DNA of 64,000 bases from Haliea salexigens DSM 19537 (GCF_000423125.1 NZ_AUHJ01000003.1:62001-126000), one strand, 5' to 3'. Shown: positions 7,427-16,092, counted from the stretch's first letter. The notes: generated by a model from the sequence alone, not told the origin. Numbers and translations: made by a program.

Positions 7427-9435
7427 ATGTTGCTACCTGCATGGTGTGGAGACACCTTGCCATCGATTTCATCTACCACGCTGCTGAGTGTACGTACAGC
7501 ATCCGTCATTGAGGAAATATAACTGTTTGTTTGCTCATTCCAAGTATTCAGGCGAGTGACGGTCTGCGACTGCACACGTTCGCCGTAGTCGGAAAGCAGG
7601 TCTGCAACTTGCTTCTGCACCGCAGCCAAGTGCGTTTGAAGTGATTCCGCCAATGTGTTGAAGTGCCTATCTACCGACGTTAATCCGTTTTCCGCTTTCG
7701 AAGCCGCTTCATTCAATGTACCAGAAGCATTTACGATTCCTTCCCCAGCACTGCGCAAATCTTCCACTACCGTTTTAAATAATGCAGCCGTTTCAGCATT
7801 ACTCTTGGTTACCACATCGGCATGATTCAGTGCAGCCGATAGCTGCTGCCCAAAGCTATCAATGGTGGCTTTGAGATTCGAAGACAGAATACCCAACTGA
7901 TTTGAACCTGCTTTCAATTCAGACGAGGTGGTCTGCATGGCAGAGGTTGCACTTTGATGGCTTACCGAAAGCTGTTCGAAACGATCAATAACAGAACGTA
8001 ACCCTGATAATAGTTCGGCGTTCTGCTCCTTTTGCATGGAAAGCATGCTATCAATTCCGCCGGTAACATGCTCCTGCGCAGATTGGAAGCCCTTTAACTG
8101 ATCATGAAGAACTTTCTGTCGAGCAATTTCTCTACCTTGCTGCTCTTCAATCTGGCTCGATAATTCGCCTTGCACAGTTTTGAGCGTGGTCGCATTCTGT
8201 TCCGCCAATGCCGCCAGTTGCGTTTTCAGGTTAGCCATAAACTCGCCCATGCTGGCTGTTAATTGCTCCTGGCGCTCTTTTTCCTGTTGACTTTGTGTTT
8301 CAAGCTGTTGCTTCACCACACCATTAACCTGATTTAGTACATCAGCGTTCTTCTCCATCATGCTATTCACCTGGCCTTCCAGCTTACTAGAAAACTGATT
8401 TAGCCCCTCAGCCATACCTCCAGATGCGGTCGCAATATCCTTTGCTGCCTGTTCCATCATGGCCTTTTGAGAGTCGCCCGCTGAACCCACACCCTGTAAA
8501 AACCGCTCCAACAGTGACTCTAAAGCCTTTTCTGAACCCGATTGAGCATTATCCACCAAGCGTTCGATTGCTGGCCCAAGAATCGTGTTTAAACTTTGCG
8601 CGACACTTTCGCTGATCACGCCCGAGGCTTCGCGCATGGCCTCCTGCATTTTATGACCGATTTTTTCATCCAATTCTGCTAACCGATCATTGCTCTGGCG
8701 GGTGAAATCTTCAATGTTAGAAAGACTCTGCTCTGCTGTTATGCGAGGGTAGAGATAATCTACTTCGTTTTGGAAGGACGTAATGGAGCCGCGAATATTT
8801 CGCTCCAGAGACTTTTCAAAGAAATTGAAAAGAACACTGGTTAATACACCCCAAACCGAGGTCATGAAGGCAATCGATGCGCCGCCTATCATGCCAAAGA
8901 TGCCATGGGTCAGGTCGTCTACTTTGGCATTGGTTGGGTCCAGACCACCAAGCGGCCCTAAACCCAGCTGCAAACCGGAAAAGGTGCCGATAACGCCAAT
9001 TGCCGTCAAAAAGCCCGGTACCGCAGCCAACAGACGGTTTTCAGTAAGGCCTCTGGCAATGGTGTGAGTATTAAAAAAGTGTGCAGCATCCAGTGTGTTA
9101 CACAAGCGCTGTTTTTGGGGAATATGTACCAACGATTCATCAAACTCACGCCACAGACGACCGTGAGTTGGGTTCTCTAAAGCCGTATTCACCAGCTCTC
9201 GGCGGCGATCCAGCAACTGTTCTACCGTAAGTCCCTTCAGTAACCCCTTATAAAATCGCAGATGTTGACTTGCCCGAATATAATTGATTATCGACCACAC
9301 CGAAAATAGTAAAGCCAACGCAAACAATATCGCGACAATTGCCGCGCTCAAGCCTTCTGGTGATGTGAAGTCACCGGCAAACAGCCGAGCAAACTCTGGC
9401 CATAATTTTGTTAAGCTGTAATCCGTTTCAAGCAT
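7423..9435 (-). CDS. zorA: Zorya protein ZorA, MotA/TolQ/ExbB-like with long coiled-coil tail
   Basis: 670 residues. Membrane helices lie near residues 30-50, 137-157 and 183-207. The second carries GFLTAIGVIGTFSGLQLG and the third GMIGGASIAFMTSVWGVL, both typical of MotA/ExbB proton channels. The remaining 450 residues are a long Q/E/S-rich coiled coil, matching the ZorA tail that projects into the cytoplasm and relays the signal to ZorC/ZorD. This long tail separates ZorA from flagellar MotA and from ExbB. It is the first gene of the operon. A GGGGA ribosome-binding site and an AT-rich 63-bp gap with TATAAC precede the ATG. Confidence 0.93.
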   Translation of the reverse strand: MLETDYSLTKLWPEFARLFAGDFTSPEGLSAAIVAILFALALLFSVWSIINYIRASQHLRFYKGLLKGLTVEQLLDRRRELVNTALENPTHGRLWREFDESLVHIPQKQRLCNTLDAAHFFNTHTIARGLTENRLLAAVPGFLTAIGVIGTFSGLQLGLGPLGGLDPTNAKVDDLTHGIFGMIGGASIAFMTSVWGVLTSVLFNFFEKSLERNIRGSITSFQNEVDYLYPRITAEQSLSNIEDFTRQSNDRLAELDEKIGHKMQEAMREASGVISESVAQSLNTILGPAIERLVDNAQSGSEKALESLLERFLQGVGSAGDSQKAMMEQAAKDIATASGGMAEGLNQFSSKLEGQVNSMMEKNADVLNQVNGVVKQQLETQSQQEKERQEQLTASMGEFMANLKTQLAALAEQNATTLKTVQGELSSQIEEQQGREIARQKVLHDQLKGFQSAQEHVTGGIDSMLSMQKEQNAELLSGLRSVIDRFEQLSVSHQSATSAMQTTSSELKAGSNQLGILSSNLKATIDSFGQQLSAALNHADVVTKSNAETAALFKTVVEDLRSAGEGIVNASGTLNEAASKAENGLTSVDRHFNTLAESLQTHLAAVQKQVADLLSDYGERVQSQTVTRLNTWNEQTNSYISSMTDAVRTLSSVVDEIDGKVSPHHAGSNI

Positions 9436-9498
9436 ATCATTTCCCCAAAGTTATAATTGCGTTTTCCAAAGTAGTCCTGACACTTTCCTCGTTTCACT

Positions 9499-10089
9499 CT
9501 AATCCGCATCCCCATATCGCCGCATCATCTCGACCACCCGAGCTGCCTGCCGGCTATCAATTTTCGCTCCATGAATCCCATTACGCTTAGCTCTAAGATC
9601 TTCAACGCCCAGTACTTTCGTCAGCACATCTAACGATGGACCTCTATGACTACACGGCAAATCTGTTGCCTGCGCCCAAGCAATGGCGGCTTTCTGACTG
9701 CAAAACACACCTTGAACTGGCGGCATTGTTAAACCGTATCGGGCGACGTGATCCAGCAGGATCGGCCAGTCAAAACTGGCGTTGTGAATCACGATGAGCT
9801 GATCTTTCAGATATTCGGCAATCTGGTTCCATTGGGAATCAAAGGCATCAAATCCTGCAGCCTGTTCATTGGTGATCCCGTGTATTCTTTGTGCTTCTTC
9901 TGAAATGTGTTTTTGTGGCCGCGTTTTAAACTCGACGGATTCCGCTATCTTTCGATTTCTTACCACGGTGATACCGAGTGTCACGATATCCGGCGGGCCG
10001 TTTTCGTCAGGGAGTCCGGTGGTTTCGGTATCGAGGACGATGTAATCGTCCGGGAGTTGGGTGAAGATCCACAGCAGCTCGTTATACAT
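9499..10089 (-). CDS. DnaQ-like 3'-5' exonuclease (DEDDh)
   Basis: 196 residues, a single RNase T/DnaQ fold. Exo I is VLDTETTG (D20, E22), Exo II VIHNASFDWP (D107), and Exo III HGAKIDSRQA (H173, D178), so all DEDDh catalytic residues are present. No other domain is present, so it is free-standing, like epsilon-type or ExoX-type enzymes. Start: GTG and ATG codons at 10098 and 10095 lie against the AGGAGG; the ATG at 10089 has 8-nt spacing and is preferred. It follows the RES toxin stop by 5 nt and precedes zorA by 63 bp. It could support Zorya or be an independent nuclease; the sequence does not decide. Confidence 0.85.
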   Translation of the reverse strand: MYNELLWIFTQLPDDYIVLDTETTGLPDENGPPDIVTLGITVVRNRKIAESVEFKTRPQKHISEEAQRIHGITNEQAAGFDAFDSQWNQIAEYLKDQLIVIHNASFDWPILLDHVARYGLTMPPVQGVFCSQKAAIAWAQATDLPCSHRGPSLDVLTKVLGVEDLRAKRNGIHGAKIDSRQAARVVEMMRRYGDAD

Positions 10090-10094
10090 TGCCA

Positions 10095-10799
10095 TCACCT
10101 CCTGCCACTGCCGCCACTATTGCCATTGATGGATTCAACGTCAACGATCGTCCCTTGGTCATAGTGGTAGCGCAGATAGCGCCAGTGGATCGCATCGGAC
10201 AGCACTCGGGCACGCATCACCCCGTAACACTCCCCTTTTGCTCTCACGCTGTGGTAGTGAACGCCGAAACTTTTGGCATCACGTAACGCGTAACCGAGCT
10301 GCTGGGCTTCGCCGTAATTCTCGGGATCGTAGATGGCGTCTTCGGCCAGGTGACGTACATCGTGAAGGGTTGTCGGACCCAGCTGTGCGCGAATCACGCG
10401 CATTTCCTGGGTGGTCTTGTCGATTCTGGACTCACGCAGGAAGCGCGCTCGGTGGTAGGACGATTCGGCGATGGCGACCGCTTCATCGGCAGCGCAGTAA
10501 TAGATGCCGAAATCCCGGTTGAAGCGACCACCTCGCCCATCGACCGGTGGGTGGGTAAAGGCCGCCATGATCCAGGATGCACCATCGCCATAGACGCGGT
10601 CTTCCGGCGGCACCAGGCGAATATCACCGACTTCATCCCGTAGCCTGGGATTCGTCAGGGACTCGACAGCGTAGAGCACCTCCCAATCCTGTGGGTTGGA
10701 GACGCGCTCGAACAGGTGGATCTGCGGGTAGCGCGACAGGATGATCCGATAGACCGGTTCATTGACCTCGCTAGTGGGTAACGTATCGATAGCGATCAC
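10095..10799 (-). CDS. RES-domain toxin (NAD+-degrading family)
   Basis: 234 residues. The RES fold is recognised from PVYRI near the N-terminus, the GGRFNRDFGIYYCA segment, and AVAIAESSYHRARF with the conserved glutamate. RES toxins (ParT/MbcT/Xre-RES systems) deplete NAD+ or ADP-ribosylate targets. The start is GTG at 10799, overlapping the antitoxin stop as GTGA. An ATG 42 codons upstream exists in frame, but its extra residues are low-complexity and lie within the antitoxin gene. It forms a two-gene operon with the DUF2384 antitoxin. The downstream exonuclease starts 5 nt after it and may be co-transcribed. Confidence 0.88.
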   Translation of the reverse strand: MIAIDTLPTSEVNEPVYRIILSRYPQIHLFERVSNPQDWEVLYAVESLTNPRLRDEVGDIRLVPPEDRVYGDGASWIMAAFTHPPVDGRGGRFNRDFGIYYCAADEAVAIAESSYHRARFLRESRIDKTTQEMRVIRAQLGPTTLHDVRHLAEDAIYDPENYGEAQQLGYALRDAKSFGVHYHSVRAKGECYGVMRARVLSDAIHWRYLRYHYDQGTIVDVESINGNSGGSGRR

Positions 10800-11197
10800 C
10801 AGCCACCCCGCTCCGCATCGAGAAAATCCCTGACCACCGCCAGGTCGACCACCTGACCGGCCAGCAAGCGATCCATCGGCGCCGTGCCATTGAACAGCGG
10901 GTTGTCGTTGGGAGTAGCCAGCCACTGGTCAGCCAGCACCTGATCAGGCAACAGGATTTGCAGGGACTTGTAGATCCCCAAAATGTAGCTGGCCCGTTCC
11001 AACAGGTCTCGCGTCAGCTTGGCCTTCTCGGGTTGGCTCTTCCAGTTATAGAGGGTCTTCTCATTGCTGAGGCCCAGTAGCGTCATCTGCTGGGCACCAG
11101 TGAGGCGCCACTGGCTGAAGATATTGAAAATCGCCGGCAGCAGTGAACGGGTGACACTGGAACCACGTTGCAGCAGTTGTTCGGCTTGAGCGATCAT
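10796..11197 (-). CDS. Xre/MbcA/ParS-type antitoxin (DUF2384)
   Basis: 133 residues. The N-terminal helix-turn-helix (LTGAQQMTLLGLSNEKTLYNWK) is followed by a helical toxin-binding domain with LLERASYILGIYKSL and the typical W-L..PN.NPLF.G..PMDRLL motif, which defines the MbcA/ParS/Xre family. It neutralises the adjacent RES toxin and represses its own promoter. AGGAGG lies 5 nt before the ATG. Two ACTGTA-N4-TACAGT palindromes sit in the promoter immediately upstream. Confidence 0.92.
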   Translation of the reverse strand: MIAQAEQLLQRGSSVTRSLLPAIFNIFSQWRLTGAQQMTLLGLSNEKTLYNWKSQPEKAKLTRDLLERASYILGIYKSLQILLPDQVLADQWLATPNDNPLFNGTAPMDRLLAGQVVDLAVVRDFLDAERGGW

Positions 11198-11221
11198 GAT
11201 TACCTCCTAAGCAGCATTCAG

Positions 11222-11276
11222 ACTGTACCTTTACAGTGCTTAAATGCAGCCTAGCAGACTGTAACGGTACAGTCAA
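11222..11276 (-). promoter_or_regulatory. Promoter with twin operators for the RES/Xre operon
   Basis: Read on the minus strand: -35 TTGACT (11276-11271), a 17-bp spacer, and -10 TAGGCT (11253-11248). Two identical-pattern palindromes ACTGTA-N4-TACAGT lie at 11258-11273 (over the spacer and -35) and 11222-11237 (downstream of -10), with starts 36 bp apart. The arrangement is typical of antitoxin autoregulation. Confidence 0.7.
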
Positions 11277-11295
11277 CTGGTTCAATGACTTTGTC

Positions 11296-12033
11296 TTAAA
11301 GGTACTTTTTAAAGGTACTGGCGGTGATGGTGACGGCGAAGGCAAAGGCCAGCGCGAATGGCAGGATGATCCAGGACGGATGCAAACTGAACGGCAGCGC
11401 CAGGTAAAACACCCAGGCCATGATGATCAGCGGTATGGCGGCTCTCTTGGCGTAGTGGTACACGAAAGAGCTTTCCCTGCCGCCGCCCCAGCGCCGCAGG
11501 TCGCGCCGCACCAGTCCATCCACCAGCGCCACCAGGGTGAACAGTCCAAATACTGGCGTGGCCAGCGTCAGGATGGCGAGTCGCACCGCAAAGACCTGGG
11601 TGATTTGCATACCCGCCAGCACATAGTCAACGACGGGCCGGTAAAACCGGTGCAGCACCGGTCTGAGACCGGTTTCCTCCGCAGATGGTACCGGTGTGAT
11701 CCAGTGAATCAGATCCACGAGCCCCGTCCACTCGAAGGCAAACTGGTAGACGCGATCCGAGAGGTTACTGGCGAACACCATCGGCTGGGCGGTTAACCAG
11801 CTGCGATGAAAGTCGGTGCCGAGGAACTGCAATTCGTTCACCAGCATCTGTCGACTGTGGCCAAGTCCTTGCTCTTCCCACCAGAACGCCATGCCGATCC
11901 ACTCCACCAGAATGGAGAACAACAGGGAGAGAAACAGCCATTTGAGGCACTGGGCGATGCCCGTCAGCAGCCGGGATACAGTACCCGGCTGTGCAACCGG
12001 CCGTCGGGGATCGCGAGGCTCCACCGTGCTCAA
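11296..12033 (-). CDS. ICE membrane protein, TIGR03747 family
   Basis: 245 residues with about four membrane helices: residues 30-48, one or two near 140-170, and 200-235. EWIGMAFWWEEQGLGHSRQM and GLVRRDLRRWGGGRESSFVYH are family hallmarks of TIGR03747 (DUF4400-type), which always lies beside TraD in this ICE class. The start is TTG at 12033, overlapping the TraD stop (TTGA), which indicates translational coupling. The exact role in DNA transfer is unknown. It is the last transfer gene before the cargo block. Confidence 0.88.
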   Translation of the reverse strand: MSTVEPRDPRRPVAQPGTVSRLLTGIAQCLKWLFLSLLFSILVEWIGMAFWWEEQGLGHSRQMLVNELQFLGTDFHRSWLTAQPMVFASNLSDRVYQFAFEWTGLVDLIHWITPVPSAEETGLRPVLHRFYRPVVDYVLAGMQITQVFAVRLAILTLATPVFGLFTLVALVDGLVRRDLRRWGGGRESSFVYHYAKRAAIPLIIMAWVFYLALPFSLHPSWIILPFALAFAFAVTITASTFKKYL

Positions 12034-14159
12034 GCCTGCTCACCGGCGTCTGAGGGTCGAATCGCGGCCTCGGAGACGGCGTGCCACCAGTGGTCGGTGA
12101 CCCGGTACCAGTGATCGTTGGTGATATAGCTGCGGCGCATGGCCTCGGCTATCGCCTCAAAGTCATCAGGCATGGCCGTATCCTCGCGGTCACCCGGCAG
12201 CGGGATACGGATTTTCCACAGCTGGCCGCCTTCCAGCAGGGCGAAGGCCTGCCCCTTGGGCATCGTGACCATATCCGCGGCAGTCAGCATCGGTACTTCC
12301 GAGACACTGATCCGGTCTTCGTTGCGGGATTTGAAGTCGACCCCGGAACCGGGATCCGACGAATCATCGACGCCGGAGACACTCATCAGGGTGAAGACCT
12401 CAACCCGCGGCAGCTGTTCGGTCAGCATGGCGGCGGTATCCAGCTCTTTCACCCGCAGCATCAGCAGGGTATTGAAGTTACCGGCCACCTGCCCCGCTTT
12501 CGCCCGACTGCCGATTCGCGCTTCCACGTCCGACCAGGTCTGGGTATAGGCCGTGACCTGAAAGCCTGCCCCGCCGGCCTTGTTCAGCAGTGGCACGAAT
12601 TCATCACCGATCAGCTCGTTGAACTCATCCGCATGCAGAGAGATGGTGGGGGTTTTGTGTGTTGTGGTTTCCGGGTCTGGCGCATCAGTACCCTTAGCCG
12701 CGACACCGTGCTTGTAGATATGCCCCGCGACGGACACCAGATCCGCAAACATGGAATTGCCCACCGCACTGGCCACGGTAGTATCGGTGAGTGCATCCAG
12801 TCCCACATACACGATGCCCTTGCGGCGCACCACATCCATCCATTCAAAGATCGGCCTGGCGTCGTGCTCATCCTGGTAGTCCGGTGAGATCAGCCCGGCA
12901 ATGGTGCCGGTGGTCAGCTTTTCCATCAACGGGCCGACGGAGCTGACGATCTTGTCGAAATAGGTCTTATCGTATTTGAACGCGGAAATCAGCCCGTCCA
13001 GCACGGGATCGTAAATGGCCTTCTCCTGCAGCAAGCGCATGCAGGCGATGGCTTCCATCGACCGGCCACGCAGGGCATTGGGTAAATTGCGCTCTTTGAT
13101 ATCCGCCGCGCGCGCTTCAACCAGAGACGCCCAGGCTTCGATGCCAGCAACGCCAGCACAGTGGCCGGCGTATTCCACAAACAAGGGCTCGATGTCGTTG
13201 ATGTAGCGACGGATCTGCTGGTAGTCCGGCCGGCGTTTCAGGGCCACCAGCGCCCGCGCAATGATATTGACGAAGCGCCAGGCGAACTCCTTAAAGGCAG
13301 CGGAGTTGCCCTCGTTGGGCAACTGATTGGCGATACGGGTCGCGACCTCGGTAATGCGGGAGAAGTTACCGATGGCGTTGTAACGTGCCGACAGTTCCGG
13401 AAAGCCGAGATGAAACAGATAAAAATCCTCTAGCCGACCGGCGCGCTTCGCCTCAGCGTAGATGCGACGCAACAGATCGGCATCCCCTTTGGGGTCAAAG
13501 ACAATGACCACATCACCCCGGCGGATGTCCTGGGTAATCAGCAGTTCCGCCAGGCGTGTCTTACCGACGCGCGTGGTGCCCAACACCAGCGTGTGCCCGA
13601 CCCGTTCACCCAGATCCATCCACACCGGCTGCTCTTGCGGTTCAACCGCGTGCAGGGCGGGCTTGCCGCCGACGGCCGGTAGTGGCGCCAACGGGTTCCA
13701 ACGGCTGCGACTGCGTAGGGCTTTGGCCAGCAAAGACAGGACAGGAATCGATTCCCAGGCCACTTCCTTTTGTCGCGCCCACTGGTAAAGCGGGCCCGGC
13801 TGAACGTAACGTTGAACCTCGGGCTTCAGGGTATCGCGCAGGCGCTGGGTGTGTTGCTGGGTCCAGCGAAAGCCTTTGCCCAAAAACAGCTTATGGCGAC
13901 TGACGGGGATCTGGTTGGCCCGCACTTGGTAATCCGGCAGCCGCTTCATGTGATGCTGATAGCGCAATACGCGCCATGCTTGACGGCCCCGCCACAAGCC
14001 AAAGCCGAAAAAAGTCAGGCTGGTGGCCATTGCGATACCCGGTGGCATCATCAAGGCCCAGGGGGCGAGCCAGGCCAGCGTACCCGCCGCGAACGCTGTC
14101 GCGGTGGACCACAACTCGACGGGGGGCCGCAACAGCGCTTCCATCGGATGCGAGCTCAT
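12030..14159 (-). CDS. traD: Conjugative coupling protein TraD (TIGR03743, SXT/TOL subfamily)
   Basis: 709 residues. Two N-terminal membrane helices (about 15-50) are followed by a VirD4/TraD ATPase. Walker A LGTTRVGKT lies near residue 200 and Walker B VVIVFDPKGD near 220. Further conserved blocks are SLHADEFNELIGDEFVPLLNK and QTWSDVEARIGS. It docks the relaxase-DNA complex onto the type IV channel and drives DNA transfer. ATG overlaps the TIGR03765 stop as ATGA, and its own stop overlaps TIGR03747, so the three genes form a tightly coupled unit. Length fits the family; no defects are seen. Confidence 0.95.
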   Translation of the reverse strand: MSSHPMEALLRPPVELWSTATAFAAGTLAWLAPWALMMPPGIAMATSLTFFGFGLWRGRQAWRVLRYQHHMKRLPDYQVRANQIPVSRHKLFLGKGFRWTQQHTQRLRDTLKPEVQRYVQPGPLYQWARQKEVAWESIPVLSLLAKALRSRSRWNPLAPLPAVGGKPALHAVEPQEQPVWMDLGERVGHTLVLGTTRVGKTRLAELLITQDIRRGDVVIVFDPKGDADLLRRIYAEAKRAGRLEDFYLFHLGFPELSARYNAIGNFSRITEVATRIANQLPNEGNSAAFKEFAWRFVNIIARALVALKRRPDYQQIRRYINDIEPLFVEYAGHCAGVAGIEAWASLVEARAADIKERNLPNALRGRSMEAIACMRLLQEKAIYDPVLDGLISAFKYDKTYFDKIVSSVGPLMEKLTTGTIAGLISPDYQDEHDARPIFEWMDVVRRKGIVYVGLDALTDTTVASAVGNSMFADLVSVAGHIYKHGVAAKGTDAPDPETTTHKTPTISLHADEFNELIGDEFVPLLNKAGGAGFQVTAYTQTWSDVEARIGSRAKAGQVAGNFNTLLMLRVKELDTAAMLTEQLPRVEVFTLMSVSGVDDSSDPGSGVDFKSRNEDRISVSEVPMLTAADMVTMPKGQAFALLEGGQLWKIRIPLPGDREDTAMPDDFEAIAEAMRRSYITNDHWYRVTDHWWHAVSEAAIRPSDAGEQA

Positions 14160-14725
14160 TGCCGGATGCCATCACGGGTAATCAATACCGGGTAATGATG
14201 GATACCCAGTGCGGCGGCCAGATCGCTCCCGGAGCCCAGGGTGATGGATAAGCCCTGCGCCGCCTCGGCAACCCGTCGCACATCCGCCTCGGTATCGGCC
14301 TGTACCAGCATGCCCACCGCACCCAGGGCTTTGAGAGTGTCGTGGTGAGTCACCAACCATTGCACTGACAACGCATCCGAGCCGATGAGAAAGAAGGGGC
14401 GTGGATTCCCTTGCGCCAAACGCGCCAGGGTCTCGGGATTCAGTTGGCTATCGGTGGTATCGCCGACGGCCAATCCGGGTGACCGTATGGGCAATAAATT
14501 GCTGAGAGTCGCCGGACCGAGCAAGGACTTTGAAGATGGATTCTGGTCGTTAGATTCAGCCGGGGCGGTCGATTGAGTCTTCTTTGACAAAAGTGGGCTG
14601 AGTAACGGCGCTAAGGGTCGTGTCTCACCACTGTCATAAATCACCGCCAGCTCAGCCAATACGGAGGAGTTCATGACCAGCCCGAGCACGAGGACTGGCA
14701 ACGATCGTTGTCTACGGATTCTCAA
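14156..14725 (-). CDS. ICE protein, TIGR03765 (PFL_4695) family
   Basis: 189 residues. It has a secretion signal (LPVLVLGLVMNSSVLAE), then a periplasmic domain with AVIYDSGETRPLAPLL and the conserved RPFFLIGSDALSVQWL and LGIHHYPVLIT blocks of TIGR03765. The start is TTG at 14725: AGGAGG lies 6 nt upstream and no ATG occurs before the signal peptide. It overlaps the transglycosylase gene by 14 nt. It resembles TraW/TrbC-type periplasmic assembly factors only loosely; the role is unproven. Confidence 0.86.
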   Translation of the reverse strand: MRIRRQRSLPVLVLGLVMNSSVLAELAVIYDSGETRPLAPLLSPLLSKKTQSTAPAESNDQNPSSKSLLGPATLSNLLPIRSPGLAVGDTTDSQLNPETLARLAQGNPRPFFLIGSDALSVQWLVTHHDTLKALGAVGMLVQADTEADVRRVAEAAQGLSITLGSGSDLAAALGIHHYPVLITRDGIRQ

Positions 14726-15272
14726 AGCGAACCTCCTGTGGTGTATCGGTCAACCGCATCCAGTGCGCCTTGACCCGCTGACCGTATCGATCAGCCCGGG
14801 CAGGATCGTTGGGTGCGTGATAGCAGCCGGCGCTTTGAATCCAGTGGCTGTGCTCGACGAAGCAGTCGCGCAGGATCGCGGCCGCCACACGCAGGTTGTG
14901 GTAGGGATCCAGTGCTTGCCAGGATGAGCCCAGGACCGAACGATGGTAACGCCAACTGATTTGCATCAGCCCGATATCCACCGAAGTTTTGGTTTCCGTC
15001 AATACCGTCTCCAGCGCCAGCCATGCCCTCTGACGCGACGGGAAATAGTGCCCTTCCCCATCAATATTGAGCGCCCACGGCCAGGGGCGGAACTGTCCAT
15101 CGCTGAGCGAGCTTTGTCCGCTCTCGGTCAAGGCCACCGCGTAGAGCAGACCCGGAGGCAGGCCGTATTCGCTCGCGATTTGCTGATACCCCACTGGCAC
15201 GGATTGCGACTGCGCGGCCGTCGACCACCACAGTAAACCGATGAGGCAAAGTGTGATCGGCCAATTAGCCAT
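14712..15272 (-). CDS. Lytic transglycosylase, SLT domain
   Basis: 186 residues. A signal peptide (about residues 1-21) precedes an SLT lysozyme-like domain. The catalytic glutamate is in LYAVALTESGQS (near residue 52), and DIGLMQISWRYH is the substrate-cleft motif. CFVEHSHWIQSAGCYH follows. Such enzymes open peptidoglycan for pilus passage. It lies between TIGR03759 (12 nt upstream) and TIGR03765 (overlap), as in other PFGI-1 elements. It is shorter than housekeeping Slt proteins, as expected for conjugation-specific transglycosylases. Confidence 0.9.
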   Translation of the reverse strand: MANWPITLCLIGLLWWSTAAQSQSVPVGYQQIASEYGLPPGLLYAVALTESGQSSLSDGQFRPWPWALNIDGEGHYFPSRQRAWLALETVLTETKTSVDIGLMQISWRYHRSVLGSSWQALDPYHNLRVAAAILRDCFVEHSHWIQSAGCYHAPNDPARADRYGQRVKAHWMRLTDTPQEVRFENP

Positions 15273-15284
15273 GACCGGCGCCCG

Positions 15285-16085
15285 CTAGAATCGTGATAGC
15301 GGCAAGGGCATCAAGTGATCATCCCGCCGCAGTATCAGTACGGGCAAATCGTGTCCTTGTACGCCCGTATGTGCGGAGACCTTACCTAGCGCACCGGCGT
15401 CGATGTTCAGGGTAATCTTGTGCTCGCTCACCCATTGGGGATTGATCTGTTTCGAGGCCGCCCAGTCACGTATGCGGGATTCCTCACCGGCAAACACATC
15501 GATCAGGTACAGATCGATGCCAGAGAACTGTTTGATCTGGCTGACCAATCGCTCCAGCACCGCATCGCAGGTCGGGCATTGGGTATCGGTAAAGAACAAC
15601 ACCCGGTCCGACGACTGCCACACGAATTTTCCCGCCAGACCTTGATCCGGCTTGGTGGACGCTACAACACCGGGGTCGATCAATAAACCGTTGGGGAACA
15701 GGCGCCGCTGGGCGTCGTCGTAAGCCCGCTGAAACGCCAGGATGCGCTCGGCATCGTCACGCATCATCACTGCCCACTGCTCAGCGTAGCGCCGACGTTC
15801 ATCGGCACTGCGGGCGTGGATGCCCAGCACTTCTAGGGGTGACAAGGTCGCAGGACTCACGCTGCCCCTGATACCCTGCAGCAAAGATTGGTAACGCTGC
15901 CATTCCGATTCATCTAATCCCCACTGGTCAGCACGAAACGTTTGAGAGTCGATACGTTCTATTGCAGATTGCTCAATCGCCAATGTGTTCGAAGATGGTG
16001 ATTCGGCTACCTGCCGGGTATCCGCGTTAACAGGCAACGTGATGCAAAGACAGAACCCGATTAATGCGATGGCAGGTTTTCTCAT
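15285..16085 (-). CDS. ICE protein, TIGR03759 family (thioredoxin-like)
   Basis: 266 residues from the ATG at 16085. That start gives a clean signal peptide (MRKPAIALIGFCLCITLPVNA) and lies 7 nt after the preceding stop; an ATG at 16124 would overlap that gene by 32 nt. The domain carries DQWGLDESEWQRYQSL, typical of TIGR03759, then VLFFTDTQCPTCDAVLERLV, a thioredoxin-like CPTC motif. A periplasmic redox or assembly role is inferred from the motif and signal peptide. Confidence 0.87.
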   Translation of the reverse strand: MRKPAIALIGFCLCITLPVNADTRQVAESPSSNTLAIEQSAIERIDSQTFRADQWGLDESEWQRYQSLLQGIRGSVSPATLSPLEVLGIHARSADERRRYAEQWAVMMRDDAERILAFQRAYDDAQRRLFPNGLLIDPGVVASTKPDQGLAGKFVWQSSDRVLFFTDTQCPTCDAVLERLVSQIKQFSGIDLYLIDVFAGEESRIRDWAASKQINPQWVSEHKITLNIDAGALGKVSAHTGVQGHDLPVLILRRDDHLMPLPLSRF

Positions 16086-16092
16086 GTGATGC

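Noticed and set aside
2132-9435. ZorAB considered as flagellar MotAB or ExbBD/TolQR
   Set aside because: The 450-residue coiled-coil tail on the MotA-like protein and the linked ZorC and SNF2 genes are specific to Zorya.
12081-12887. 268-codon plus-strand frame
   Set aside because: It is antisense to traD; the traD ATPase motifs are on the other strand.
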